Source: Vitis vinifera (lineage: Eukaryota > Streptophyta > Magnoliopsida > Vitales > Vitaceae). From it: a DNA stretch of 64,000 nucleotides. This document shows, in pieces, positions 48,178 to 61,773 of the stretch. The stretch is taken from assembly GCF_030704535.1 (NCBI RefSeq), contig NC_081815.1, forward strand, positions 5,900,501 to 5,964,500. Direction: 5' to 3'. Position 1 is the first letter of the stretch, and each line of letters begins with the position of its first letter. The translations under genes were made by a program, and so were the position numbers. The notes under the pieces were generated by a model that saw only the letters and a list, made by a program, of their open reading frames with translations, was not told where the DNA came from and made no database searches.

Positions 48178-51100
48178 TCATATTTAACAAACCAACTAAT
48201 GCGGATCCCATGATGAACATTGAATACTTTCTATGATCTTCAAGTTGAAGCTACTGACCTCTTAATAATCTAAAATCATGTATTTTAATACATATATAAC
48301 CGCATTTTAATAAGCAAGAGGTATTATCATCAAACATATTCAGTCAAAACAATGCATTCATGGGTCACAGTTAATACGACATTTATCATTTTGCTTAAGT
48401 TACTAGAAAAGACTTTGTCAACCTTAAAAACATCATCAATTTTTAATACACTTGAATAAAATTTTCAAAATACATGTTTTATTTATATCTCTCATTACAA
48501 TTTGCATATTTTTATGTTTTCTATTCAACAACGTAGGAGAAACAAATTTCCTATTATAATTTTTTTTAAGAAATATTAAAATTATTTTTATATTCTTACT
48601 TGTATAGATAAACAATTAAATCACGGGGCTTAGAAACCATGTTTAATAAGTAAGACATATGTAAGCATACTTAGTAAAAGAAATCCATTGATGTGGTCAA
48701 TCCGTACCACATTACTCATTTTGTTTAAGTTGGTGGAAAAAGCTTTTTAAACACGCATCACTTGAAAAATAAATATAAGTTTTAATATATTTGAATAAAA
48801 TTTGTAATCTACTATGTTTCATAATAATTTATACAAGTACTATGAAAGAGGAAAAACCCTTTTCTTTCAAGGAACAAATTTCTAATTCCCTTTTAGTTTA
48901 AAAAAGGGAGGATAAATGGACAAGGAGCCCACTTATACTTTACATAGAGCAAATAATGGAAGGCAAAGAGAGGAGAGGAGGAGAAGAATCATTTTCAGCT
49001 GTCATGACTCATATGTGGGGTTCCACTCTCTGTCTATGTGAGCGACTGATAGAGAATTGGAGCAAGTGGAGCTGGCGACTGCGCCAAGTCAACCGGTCGC
49101 CCGTCCTTTGTGTGGAAGCTAGCTGAATTAGATTGTTGCAGCCATACAAGATCCGCCTTTTTAGGAGTCTTCTTCATTACCTTTCGGAACACTATCTCTA
49201 TGGATAAATTTTGAGTTGGATGATGTTATAACTAATTCACTATAGGCCAGATGCTGCTTTTCACTTCTCCCCGGTTGCCCTCATGAATCTTTGGCTTTGA
49301 AATCAAGTCACTTCTCTTTGATATATCCTATTGGATAGAATAGGAGAAAAACATTGCGTATAAGTATAAAATTCTTTTAATTTTATAAATATATTTTAAA
49401 ATTAGGAGAATCTTTTGACTAAACAATATTTATATGGTTATAATAAGTCATTAAAAATAATATCAAAATCGATTTTCATGATTTGCTTAATCCCGTGAAG
49501 AATGTCTATCTCCTTAAAAAACAAAAAAGTTTATAATATTATATAAATACGAACTCTTTTCAATCTTACAAGTATGTTTTATTTTCTGCTTTGGGCTTAC
49601 ATGATTGGGTGTGTTACAATATTGCTAATTTTTTTTTTTAATTTCAAATTCAAGTATGATATTTAAGTTGTGCACGTATCTCAATTTATTTGAATACTTC
49701 AAAAATTATGAATTTGGATCTTTTACCTAAAATATTAACACATTTTTAGGGCTAAACCAAATAATAGAGGCTAAAAAATGTAATTGAATTGCGTAAATGT
49801 TATATATTTTTAAACCTTAATATTTCAATAAAAGTAATTTTAAAAAATTAAAATAAAATTACATATTTTTTTCCATGTGTGCTTAAAAATCAAATAGAAT
49901 TTTAATATTAATTTTTTTTATATATATAATAACACTTTTTCAAAAAATGTTAAGATATAAAAGTTATACTTACCAAACTTAAAATTATAACTTTAAATAC
50001 ATATAATGAAATCCACCATTGAATAATGATACAGACAAATAAAATCAAAGCATAAGATACGACAAATATAAATGAATAAAAGTTTGAAATACACTTGATT
50101 GTTGTGACTTTTGTACTAAAAATGTATCTTTAATAAGTTGTCTTTATTCTAAAAATAGAAGATGATAAAAAATTCTTTTGTACTTATATGATAATGGTTA
50201 TTAATAAAAATGGATGTTACACTAATTTTAAAAATAATATTTAAAGGTATTGGATAAATTTATAATTTTTATATGAAATTTATTATATATTTATATAAAA
50301 TTTATTATTATTTTATATTTTAAAAGTAAAAAAATAGTACATGTATGAATTGCTTATTTAGTTGAATTATATAATTATTATGTCCTAAGAAAGACACATA
50401 AATTGTCATAATCTACTGTTTTAAGATAATAAGACATGTTCGATAAATATTTTTTTAAATAATTTTTAAAAATTATTTTAATAACATTTAGTAAAACAAA
50501 TATCTATTTGGGAATAAGAAATATTTTTAATAAATTTTTTATGTTTTAAAATATGTTAAAATAAATTTTATGTACAGTATTTTATTTTTAATTTATATAA
50601 TTATTTTTTTAAATAATCCATTTTTTAATTATCGGATCTGACACAATATTCAAGAAGATATATCAATGAACTGGTAGTTGAAACTGAGCCCTCCTAGAGG
50701 ACAAAAACCAACCCTTTACTACTGGGCCAACATGCCTCTACTTAATAATTAGACCTATATTTTATATATTTTATTTCAGACCTAAATTTTATATATGTTT
50801 TGGAAAATAAAATATTAAAATAAAGTTTTAATAAATACATTATTTTTATTTATTTATTTATTTTTAAATTTAATTTATTTTATTATTTAAAACACAAAAA
50901 TCATGAATTAAATACAAATATAATAATTATACATTTATTATAAAGTAGACAAATTATCATTTTAATATTAAAGTTACTTTTAAAATCAATAAATTATCAT
51001 TTTAATATGAAATGTATTTTTAAAATCTTTTATCATTATTATAAATTATATTATTCATATATCAATTTCTTCTTATTTTAGTTATAATATATTTATTATT

Positions 51101-51480
51101 ATTTTTTTATAAATTTTTTAATATTTTCATAAATTTTGATTAAATTTTGTTCCTAGATATTTTGTAATATATTATGATATATCCGTAAAATCAAGTTATC
51201 GATATATTTATCAAAATCGATATTTTTATCCTTAGTTAGTAATTGTTAATTTAATTACGTAAATAAATAAATAAAAACGTAATGACGTGGAAATACAACA
51301 TCATCAGTTTCTGTGCCACGTGGCGAGCTGGGAACTAGGTTTGGACAAAAAAAAAACCTGCCACCTCTAGTCCAAGTTAGGATCTACCTCGTCTGAGTCC
51401 GAATTCTCCACAAATTCCCAAACAGGCCCCTTTCTAATATTTTTTAATATTCCAACATACCCCAATATCAGTACTTATTT
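48178..51480. other. AT-rich intergenic DNA between divergent MGDG synthase and MUSTANG genes
   Basis: No gene supported. Near 51175-51235 is TATCGATATATTTATC..AAATCGATATTTTTATCC, the opposite-orientation relative of the ends of the element at 5598-6653. The rest is A/T runs and short degenerate repeats. Confidence 0.35.
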
Positions 51481-51540
51481 TTCCGACACGCCCTTCTCCT
51501 CATTTTCCCCTTTTTGCCCTAATTCCGAAAGGCCCCAAAC

Positions 51541-51576
51541 TCTAGGGTTTCCGTCCACATGCACCATCGGCTTCTG
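51541..51576 (+). promoter_or_regulatory. Probable 5'UTR exon end of the MUSTANG gene, with telo-box
   Basis: CTAGGGTTTCC (51542-51552) followed by a leader-like GC-richer stretch and a GTAAGA donor at 51577. With the acceptor before 54611 this predicts a 3.0-kb 5'UTR intron. An extra UTR exon from an acceptor near 52438 is possible. Confidence 0.45.
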
Positions 51577-52953
51577 GTAAGACCTCCATCTCTGTCCTAA
51601 CAACTACGGTTTCAAGGCTATTCCTTTTCTCGTAAATTCATTGGGTGTATTCTCCGCTTACTTTCATTTCTCATATTCAAGCGGGGTTGAATGATGTAGT
51701 TTTGATTTTTCAAACGTTGCTTGATGGTAGAATGATCATGTGGGGTTCTGTTGTCATGTATTGAACACTAAATTCCATGCGTTGTTGGAAAATATGTTTA
51801 CTGATTAGATGATCATACAGAAATTTATGGACTTGCTTATTGAACTGTTTTCAGTTGATGGTGTTCATCCATGGATCGTTTTGGCTTCTTTCACTCTTTC
51901 TTTTTATTTTATTTTATTTAATATGTGGGGAGTTTTGGTTGTAATCATTGCAAATAACTGAATTCAGTGGTGATTTTGATATGAAGTGAAAGGACTGCTT
52001 TTTTGATAGTGACATACTATGTCAGTGAAGCTTGGAAGCCATGCTTGGACGAATAAAGGGGTAGTCAATTGTTTGTACTATTGTCTTTTCCTTTTCTTTC
52101 GGAAAGTAAATTTAATTTAATTCATTATTGCAATGAGGAACAGATCATGTGAGCATAAGTGAGATTGAATTGGCCTATTTAGCACAATAATCACATCAGA
52201 GTATCAAATTATGAAAATCTGACTTGGAGCAGGATACACCAACGGCCAGTTTGCCACTAAAGAAATGATATTAGGACATTCATGCTAGGGCTAAGTTTTT
52301 GTGAAACAGGCAAATATTTAATGGAGATGTGTGGGGATTTACAAGAGGAATAGAAATTTTTTTGAATTTGCTCAGCAGTTATAGTCAGAAATGTTATATT
52401 ATCATATTTTGTTTTTTGAATTCATTTCTTTTTGCAGGTTCATTGGAGTTGATGGAGTTTTGATTACTGTTTTTTGGTGTAGAAGTGATCTCTAATCTTG
52501 TTTGCTGTATATATGATTACTTATAGCTAATGTACATGCTTCTCTACGAACCGATGGTTTAGCTTGATCAATTGGTGCCAACTCATTAATCATATTATAT
52601 ATTGTTTTCCTTTTCATTTTTTCATATTGCCTACTTTATTGTGTAGTATATCAACTTATTTTCTTGCATATTTGGTAAAAGTGGAAAATACATATAGTTA
52701 TATGAAATGCTTACACATTGCAAGAATTTAAGCTTATCAATATGTAGCCTTTTGAGTGAAATATATTAGGGGAAAACCAGGGAAATGTATAGAAAGCAAA
52801 TGTATGGCTTATTTCTATAAAATACGCATGTAAATATTGAAGAATAGAGAAATTTAATGAAATAGGACAGCAAACATGAGAAATACATAACATATTTCTA
52901 TAATCCATATGTAAATATTAAATAATGCATAGGTTCATTATAAAATCCACAAG

Positions 52954-53241
52954 CTAGGTGTATGCTTGGATACACTTTATGTTCTTTGTTTTTAAAATCA
53001 GAAACTTCTATATAAAAGCAGAGCATCTTGTACCTAATTATGTTTTTTAAAAATCACTTTTAGAAATTTTAGAATTTGAGGTAGAAAAAAATTTTTGTAC
53101 TTCAATTTTTTTTAAACAGTTTTTGAAACCATTATTTTTTCAATATAAGTTTGTAAGAGTTCTTGTATTTTATATAAGAGTTACTACCATTTTCTGATTT
53201 TAAAAACATAAAATAGGAAGTGTATCCAAACAAACACTAAA
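52954..53241. mobile_element. MITE-like element in the MUSTANG 5'UTR intron
   Basis: The left end TAGGTGTATGCTTGGATACA and the reverse complement of the right end TAGTGTTTGTTTGGATACAC stay matched for about 45 bp, through TTTTTAAAATCAGAAA. Length is about 288 bp, AT-rich and non-coding. The target duplication is unclear. Confidence 0.7.
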
Positions 53242-54618
53242 TTTTCTAATACATAGTTTTATTCTAAAAGTTCCTAGTTTCAAAGAGTACCCAACCAACA
53301 TGCAAACAAGAAACAATGTTTTAACTTTCCAAGTTCATCATTTTCCCCTCAATTCAAAAGGGGGAAAAAGTTCACTCTTGGTTCTTTAAAACTATTCAGA
53401 TAGTAAAAGATGCATGTGTCATTTGTTTCCTGTAATATACCATATGTATCCTGCTGTATGTCATAAGTTTTGAAAACTGTGCTTTGCCTATGAAAAACTT
53501 GCTATTATGAATTATCTTAAATTGGGAGAAAAATCAAAGCAGAGATGTCTACAATGTGATGTTCTCTGCTTGTCACCAGAGTTCTATGAAGTATTTTACT
53601 TGTACCAATCTTTCCAAATATGACCTAGTTCATTTAGGATCTTGCTTCCTATTCATGTGATGAGTCAATTTCTTTGATCAAGTTTGTTTTTTGCCATGTA
53701 TTTTGGTGATCAGCTATTGGCTTTTGCTAACCAGTTTTGTCTTGATTCAATTTGCATCAGATATTTTGGTTACCATTACCATCATCTGATTGGTTTCACT
53801 TATACCTTAATTTTTCAATTGACAACCTGTCATTGCCATCATGAGATAAAGCTAGTTAGTTTAGAAGATTCACATGTTCTTGAATGAGATCCTGATGCCT
53901 TAAAACTTGATTGTTGGGTTAAGGCTTCATTGCAAGGATGAAGTACTATTTGAGGTGCTTTTTATCTATTGCAAGAATGTGGACAGGGATCAAAAAGTGC
54001 ACATCCCTTGTTTGCATTCAGTGGCAGTTTCATTCATCCGGTGTTTAAAGAAATTTTAATAAAGAAGTGCCTTTTATTGGGCATTGGGATCATGGAAATT
54101 GAATAATTCATCCTATTGAAATCCATTTTGTTTTTTAAAATATATAATTAGTTTTTAAGAACATTTATATGTATTTATTTGGTTGTTTCTTTACTATTGG
54201 TTCGAGATGAATTAAATTACATTAGACAAATTCATTTTTTTTTTCTTGTGGAGGTAATGTCATGTCTCCAATTTTCCTATTTCCCCTTTTTTTGTTAATA
54301 AATAATTTAGAATTTCCTTTAGTGCATCCCATATTTTATTGCCTCTAACAAATTGCGTTATAGTACAGAGTGCATGATTCAATTTTGATGGGACATCCTC
54401 CAATTCACCCCTTGATCAATATCTTCTTTGATAGAGCTAAACTATAATGTAATATTGTGTAATTGGCATTTAAATACATGCTCATTGTTAGCAACAGAAT
54501 AGAACAAGCAGTTGATGTAGAGTTCAGCTACCAAGATATGCTGAATTATTTGGCCATTTAAGAGATTGACTAATAACATGGTGTTTTTTGGTTTCCTATT
54601 CAATCCCCAGAGATATTT

Positions 54619-57594
54619 ATGATGGGAAGGGGGAAGCTTATATTAATTTGTCAGTCCGGTGGTAAGTTTGTAACAAATGACGAGGGGTCCTTGTCATATA
54701 CTGGAGGAGAGGCACATGCAGTAAATATCAATCATGAAACATTTTTTGATGATCTCAAGTTGAAATTAGCTGAAATGTGGAATTTGGAATACCAATCCTT
54801 GTCGATCAAGTACTTTCTTCCTGGAAACAGGAAAACTCTGATCACTTTATCCACCGACAAAGACCTAAAGAGGATGATAGGTTTCCATGGGGATTCAGTA
54901 ACAGCAGATGTTTTTGTTATGGGAAGAGAGGGTTTTGATAGTCATGCTCTGAACATCCATGCTTGCAGGTATCTCTCTCTGTTGCCAGGAACCCAGATAC
55001 TACCTTCATATTTGTTTTGTACCAGAATTACTGAGTTTTGGATTTGTTGAAAATCACTACCCAACACGTCATGGTAAAAGGGAGCTGTTGCATAGTGATT
55101 GGTGATAGGCTGGTAATTGCATTTATTTTGTGATGGGTACTCGAATTCAATCACATTGTTTAATACTTGCAGGGAAAGTGGGATAAAACTGGCTGAGACG
55201 GTAAACCATATTGCTGTCTCCATGACGCCGGCTGTAGCACCTCAACCTTTCGCAATTGCTCCTGTTTCTCTTGGTGTAATGCCTTCTGGTGCCTTTCCTA
55301 TTGATCCTGTTACAGTTGTTACAGATGTAGCATCCCCAGACACTACTACAACAGTTGCTCATGCCGCTGTGACCGTCAGCCCAGTTGCTCCTGCAACTTT
55401 TCTTGTATCAACAGTTGCTGACTCTCTAACTGCTGTTGATGCAACTGCCCAAAGTCTCAATGGAATTAGTACTACTGCAAACCCTTTTGCTGCCTTTACC
55501 ATCACTGGTGATCCAAGTGCTGCTGCCCCAACCCCAACTGTACCTGTTGTTATTGCTGCCATAGATGCAACTGCTCACGGCTCGGTCATCTTAGATATAA
55601 CCTCAACCCCAGCAGACACTGTTAAGAAGCGAAGACGGACTGCATCCTGGAAATTTGGTGCCAATAGTCCTACTATCGTTTCTGTCACTGATGATGTTGG
55701 GGGAAAAAAAAGAACTGCATCTCGGAAAAAAAATTCCCGAAGTCAGAATACTGTTCCAGTAGCTGATAATGTGGAGCAGCAACAAGAGAATGGACCCTGG
55801 AAAGATGACTTCAATGGTTCCTCTAGTCTTGTCGCATCTGATGATGTTCCACTGGAAAAATTAGTTGCATCATGGAAAGATGGCATTACCGGTGTTGGCC
55901 AGGAATTCAAAAGTGTCTATGAATTTCGTGAGGCACTGCAGAAATATGCAATTGCACATCGCTTTGTTTACAGATTAAAAAAGAATGACACTAATCGAGC
56001 AAGTGGCAGATGTGTCGCTGAAGGCTGTTCTTGGAGGATCCATGCATCTTGGGTACCAGCTGCACAATCGTTTAGGATAAAAAAGATGACCAAGTCACAC
56101 ACATGTGGAGGACAATCCTGGAAGTCTGCTCATCCTACAAAGAATTGGTTAGTGAGTATCATAAAGGATAGGTTACAAGATACTCCACATCACAAACCCA
56201 AGGATATTGCAAAATGCATTTTCCAGGACTTTGGAATTGAATTGAACTATACACAAGTATGGCGTGGAATTGAGGATGCCAGGGAGCAACTTCAAGGTTC
56301 GTACAAAGAGGCATATAATCTGTTGCCCTGGTTTTGTGAGAAGTTGGTGGAAACAAATCCTGGTAGTGTTGCTAAGCTTTTAATCAATGATGACAAAAGA
56401 TTTGAACGCCTTTTTGTGTCCTTTCATGCCTCATTACATGGTTTCCAGAATGGATGTCGCCCCCTTCTTTTCCTTGATGCTACCTCTCTAAAATCAAAAT
56501 ACCAAGAGATTTTATTGATAGCTACTGCAGTGGATGGTAATGAAGGATTTTTCCCAGTAGCATTTGCTATAGTAGATGTGGAGACTGATGATAATTGGCT
56601 ATGGTTCTTAGAGCAGTTGAAATCTGCAATATCAACATTACAACCGATGACCTTTGTCTCTGATAGAGAGAAGGGCTTAAAGAAATCTGTGCTTGAGGTA
56701 TTTGAGAATGCCCATCATGGTTACTCCATATACTACCTTATGGAAAACTTCAAGAAAAACTTGAAGGGTCCATTCCATGGAGATGGAAGGGGTTCTTTGC
56801 CTATCAACTTCTTGGCTGCTACCCATGCTATCCGACTTGATGGTTTTAAGAAGTCCACTGAGCAAATTAAACGGGTTTCTTCAAAAGCATACAACTGGGT
56901 CATGCAAATTGAGCCAGAGTGCTGGGCAACTGTATCATTTGAGGGTGAGCACTACAACCAGATTACAGTAGATGTTATTCATGCATATATTAACTTGATA
57001 GAGGAGGTGCGAGAGTTACCTATAATACAGAAGATAGAGGCGCTCATATGTATGATAATGGAGTCGATCAATACCTGTCAAACAGATTCGAGTACGTGGT
57101 CTTCACAGCTTACTCCATCTAAGGAGGAAAAACTACAAGATGAAATTATAAAAGCTCGCAGCCTTAAAGTGTTATTCTCTACTGATACCCTATTTGAGGT
57201 CCATGATGACTCCATTAATGTAGTGAATATTGATAGCTGGGACTGTAGTTGCCTGCAGTGGAAAGCGACAGGGCTACCTTGCTGCCATGCGATTGCCGTC
57301 TTCAATTGCACAGGAAGGAGTGTATATGATTACTGTTCCAGATACTTCACTCTCAATAGCTTCCGGTTGACATATTCGGAATCAATAAACCCTTTGCCTA
57401 GCATCATTAAGTCTTTGGATAATGAAGAAGCTGCATTGCACACTCTGAATGTGCTTCCTCCTTGTACATTGCGGCCATTGAGCCAGCAGAAGAGGAAAAG
57501 GGTCAAAACAGAAGAGGTTATGAGAAGGGCAGTTTCTTGCACCAGATGCAAGTTAGCTGGGCACAACAAAGCTACGTGCAAGGCAACCTTATAG
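54619..57594 (+). CDS. MUSTANG-type domesticated Mutator transposase with PB1 domain (MUG-B clade)
   Basis: Host gene derived from a Mutator-like transposase; plant MUSTANG proteins act in growth and flowering and are thought to bind DNA rather than transpose. Two coding exons, 54619-54968 and 55173-57594, join in phase (AG|G, Arg) to give 923 aa. An acceptor at 54610 puts the start at 54619 (a second ATG follows at once). Domains: PB1 about residues 5-95; a Ala/Thr/Val/Pro-rich linker; a basic stretch with repeated ASWK-like units (about 270-355); the MuDR DNA-binding domain with its C/H zinc pattern (about 359-430); the MULE core (LDAT Asp near 552, SDRE Asp near 614); a SWIM zinc finger CSC..CCH near 802-818; and a terminal CTRCKLAGHNKATCK knuckle. 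No terminal inverted repeats were seen next to it, consistent with domestication. Confidence 0.9.
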
Positions 57595-58440
57595 GTCTGA
57601 TCTGTTTCTTTTTGTATGTTTTTTACTGTACAGGCTTCATAACTATTTAGATAGTGATGTACCATAACAACTTGGATGTGTTGTCCATTGCCCTCCATGC
57701 CCCTGTATTGACTCAAGCTACTTCATTATAGTCTGATGTTCAAATCTCAAGTTCCACCCATGTGTATCTAAATTCATTTGTAAACTTTGGACCGCCCATA
57801 TTCCTGAAATATGTTTCAAGGATATTGTTAATAAGAAGCAAATTTATGTGTTCAGAATTTCTTGTGAACTTCATGGTTGATTGTTGTTGTCAAAGGACTT
57901 AGAACTTGGAGAACGCAGGCCATTTCGTGTCAACTACGTATAGCTCTGGAAAAGTCACATCCCAGTGGGCCTTGTAAACATCAATAACAAAGAACTCCAC
58001 AGGAAATCCCAGGCTCTGTTAAGAGAATGTACCTGCATCTGAAATCTAGTGTAACTGCAGTTAGGTCTCAAATACAAAATCATTGCAGTTTATGTGGTCT
58101 CAAGGAGTATACGGACCGTTGCCAACAGTGAGGCAGTGGGTTTAAGATTGCAAATATATGGCATTGCATCCTTGCTCAACACCCCAAGGACACCAGCAAT
58201 GGATGTATGATTTGATCTGAGGCTGTGGTCGAGTAAATTCGTTGGATAGCGTAAAGGATAAATGGAATTCCATTGTGGGTAGTAGATGTCTTTTGAAATT
58301 GCTTCAAAACTAAATTTTGGTTTATCACAATACAATATACTTAGCAAGGTATCATTTTCCACTTATGTACACAACCATGCATGTTTGCAAACATTATACA
58401 AAGCCTCCTTGATGAACGGTGACAAAAAGTAGAAGGAAAA
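57595..58440. other. MUSTANG 3' UTR and intergenic DNA
   Basis: The first few hundred bases are probably the 3'UTR. No further gene is supported. Confidence 0.35.
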
Positions 58441-60040
58441 TTAAGGATTTGTTTGGTCGTTGTTTTTGAAAATTATTCTAAAAAATAGTTTTTAAGAAGA
58501 ATTTTTAATATTTTCAGAAACAAAATCGTGTTTGTGAACTGAATTCTGAAAAAACAATTTTTATTTTAAAAAACACATATTTGATTGAGTTAAGAAAAAA
58601 TGTTTTTTTTAGAATAAATAAAATAAAAAACATGTTTGGAAGTTGCTTTTTTTTTTTTAATTGAATGTTTTTTTGGTAACTCCTCTCAATTTATGAAAAT
58701 ATATATAAATAAAAAATTCAACAATAAAGAGTGATGGATTTGAATGGGAAATCAAATTATTATTTTTATTTTATTTTAAAATTTGATTTTGTTTTTATTT
58801 TATTTTAAATTTTGATTTTGATTTTGTTTTTATTTTATTTTAATTATAATAAATAAGAAGATGAAATATTTTAATAATAAACTATTAAATATTAAATATG
58901 ATACTAAATGAGGAATAACAATAAGGCGGTCCCCTTCAATAAATGGATAGATTTTTTAATAGAAAGAAAAAAAAGATAAAATATTATGATTCAAATTTAA
59001 ATTTTTTTTAGCACTTGAAATTAATTGTAGAAATATTGCATGCCAACATTTAAAGAAAATATTGACAATTATGTAAAATCAGATATATTTTATTATTTTA
59101 AATATTGGTAAGAAATATTATTAATTTAAGGATTTGTGATTTATAAGGATATAGTTATTTGAAATTTTCTTACCTATCTATCTTCTTCTTTTTCCCTATT
59201 TTCTACCAAACCTCATCTCTCCAACATCCTTTTCAATTATTTGAAATTAATCTATAAATGTAAAACCTTTTTCACATGTTTATTATTTTGTAAAATAATT
59301 TTTTTATCAACTTAATATTTAAGATATAAATAATTTTAGATAAAAAAATTATATCCATTTTTAAATTAATTTAATAATTTTAAAATTAAAAAAATTATAT
59401 CCATTTTTAATATAAAGTGTTTTTTTAAATCATTTTTATTTTTTAATTTTTTAAACAATTTGCATACCAACCCTTACCTTCAAATTATTTTTTCATCTCC
59501 ACCTTCTTCCACTGAGGTCTCTTTCATGATCTCTCCCTTTCTTTTGTCATGGCTACTGTTTCTATACCACGCTCCTCTTTTCCTCTTTCATTTATCTACT
59601 CCTCTTATCTCTCTCTCTCTCAAACACACGCATATTTACCCACTTATGTTGTTCCATATGAAGTTCATATTACAGTAGCCACCATCACCAACATTGTTGC
59701 CATCAATTTTCTCATTTAAAAAAGGAAATTGCAAAAAAAAAAACAAATGAGAACACAAATTTGAGGGTTTGTTCTTTGTGCATGGATTTGGGATTTAATT
59801 CAATTTATTATGTGATGCAGTTTTGGAGGGTTTGTGATTTGTTATTTGCTTGTGTTTCTTTGTTCAATTCAGTGTAAAAAATAGGGAAAACAACTTGAGG
59901 TTGTTATCGTAAAACATCAAATTGAGAACAAGGAGAATAAATTTGAAAACACGGGAAACAACTACCAAACGTGTTTTTGAGTGTTTTCTGTTTTCAAGAA
60001 GGGAAAACGGTTTTTGGAAACAACAACCAAATAGACCCTA
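58441..60040. mobile_element. Probable non-autonomous DNA transposon (~1.6 kb)
   Basis: The left end AGGATTTGTTTGGTCGTTGT and the reverse complement of the right end AGGGTCTATTTGGTTGTTGT are terminal inverted repeats of the AGGGTCTGTTTGG type common in plant MITEs and hAT-like elements, continuing into TTT..AAAA. The interior is AT-rich with no transposase; the short frame at 59460-59678 matches nothing. The target-site duplication could not be read. Confidence 0.6.
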
Positions 60041-60445
60041 AGAATATGCTTGATAATGATTTTAAAAAGTGTTTCTAGTCTTTCTAACACTTGAAAATAA
60101 ATCTTTTTATAAAAGTTTTCAAGTGTTATAAAAGTCACAAATGCTTCTTATAATCACTGACAAACGGATTCTAAATCAATTATCAGAAGGGAATGCAATT
60201 TACATTATTAATGGCATCCAAATAGAATTACTTCAATTTACATGTATCATTTGCAGGAACACGACATAGGTGCTTTTCTGATCTGCCTAGCAGAACATTT
60301 GAAAACTAAATCAAATAGATAGCAATTTGCACTAAAAGCAGGGTAAAACTCCTACCTGACGGAACATTCAGTCTGAGATATATAAAACACCTATATTTCC
60401 CTCTGAATATGTTATGTTTCTTGTATTAAGTCAGTATATGTACGG

Positions 60446-61773
60446 TTATTCCTGTCCTCCTGAGTCATCAACCTTGGAGAGCAAGCCTACACATAATGGG
60501 CAGGGAGGGTCCTGTCTATCTTCATGACATGTTCTCTGCTCCAAACAGTCTGCATGATAAACATGACCACAAACTAAAACTGCCACAACAGAGAGCTCAC
60601 TTGAAGAGAGTACATTTTCTAGACAGTAAGGTTTCCGCCTCAATGGCCTCTGACATATTCCACAAACCATCCTCACCATATCAAGAGATACTGCATCCAC
60701 CACTGATGAACTTGACCTAATTCTTTCTGGCCGGAAAAAGGCTTTTTCCCTACTCCCTGAAAAAATAAAAATTGCAGAGATTAAATTTACAAGAGAACAT
60801 GTAAAAGGATAATATTATACATCAAAGGCTGTACTAATATTTGATACTATCAACAAACAGATCCAGGAAATGCTTCCAAAAAAGAACTCCGATTAATCTT
60901 CTGTATGGACTTCAAAAAGTGACTGTTTTGAAAACAAAGTCTATAGCTTACATTGCCCCCACAACCAAAATTCCCTCAAATTTTCCTTTTCAAATTTGTA
61001 TTCTAGAAAATAAGCTGACTATGGGTGTCTCATTTGTCATATATGCAAGTAGAATAATAATAACACCACACCCATTATTGTAAATAATGACTAAATGCCT
61101 CATTTCTCTTCTCCCAGATTTATTTTCCACCAAAAAACCATTGAAACACACACAAAAGAAAAGACTAAAAAGATCACCAGTGTGTTGTCCAAAGTCTGAC
61201 TTGGAATGGTTAGCCAACTTGAAGGACAGTTTCTCATCACATGAAGGAGTGATCTTGCCATGAGAAGTTGAAGCATCAGCATGGTTGGCTGAATTCCTTC
61301 GAGAATATTGATGACCATAGTGATGCCGTGAACGTCTTAAAAGTAACGTACGACTGAGATTGTAATGATGATGTGAAAGTGGATGATGGGGATTTGATAG
61401 CTTCAAAGAACTATCTGTCATATCCATGACCGATGTGAGAGGCTTGAGAGCACCGGCTTCAGTTAAATGTGAAGATTTCTGCTAGAGACAGGAAAAATAA
61501 ATGACATGATCATGTTTCATTTTGTTGCTGGAAATTGGAAAAACAGAAAATATAGAATTTTTTGCAACATTCCAACCTAAAGCAGTGCAAATTTCAAATT
61601 TCATAAGTTTTCCTGCACCACAAGTTAGCCAAATGATGCATTTGATGACAACCATTAAGCAAGCAGTTACTCTAGAGAATTGATATCCATGACACACATA
61701 AACACACAAAAGAAAGAAAAAATAACTAACAACTAACCTCTGTTAACAAATCCATTCCAGAGGAACAAGGCAT
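60446..61773 (-). CDS. Small RING-H2 finger protein, probable E3 ubiquitin ligase
   Basis: Three coding exons keep phase: 61773-61738, 61478-61178 and 60756-60446, for 215 aa starting MPCSSGMDLLTE. The N-terminal two thirds is Ser/His/Arg-rich and without a known domain (SHHHYNLSRTLLLRRSRHHY). The C-terminal RING-H2 has C144-x2-C147, then a long loop, C175-x-H177-x2-H180-x2-C183 and C198-x2-C201. This is the RING ligand pattern, with a first loop longer than usual. RING proteins of this kind normally recruit E2 ubiquitin-conjugating enzymes. I recall a plant family with this architecture but no characterised member. Upstream 5'UTR exons are likely between 61.8 and 64 kb. Confidence 0.8.

Noticed and set aside
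59460..59678. 72-aa hydrophobic plus-strand frame
   Set aside because: Located inside a non-coding DNA transposon; CT-rich low complexity explains the hydrophobic translation.
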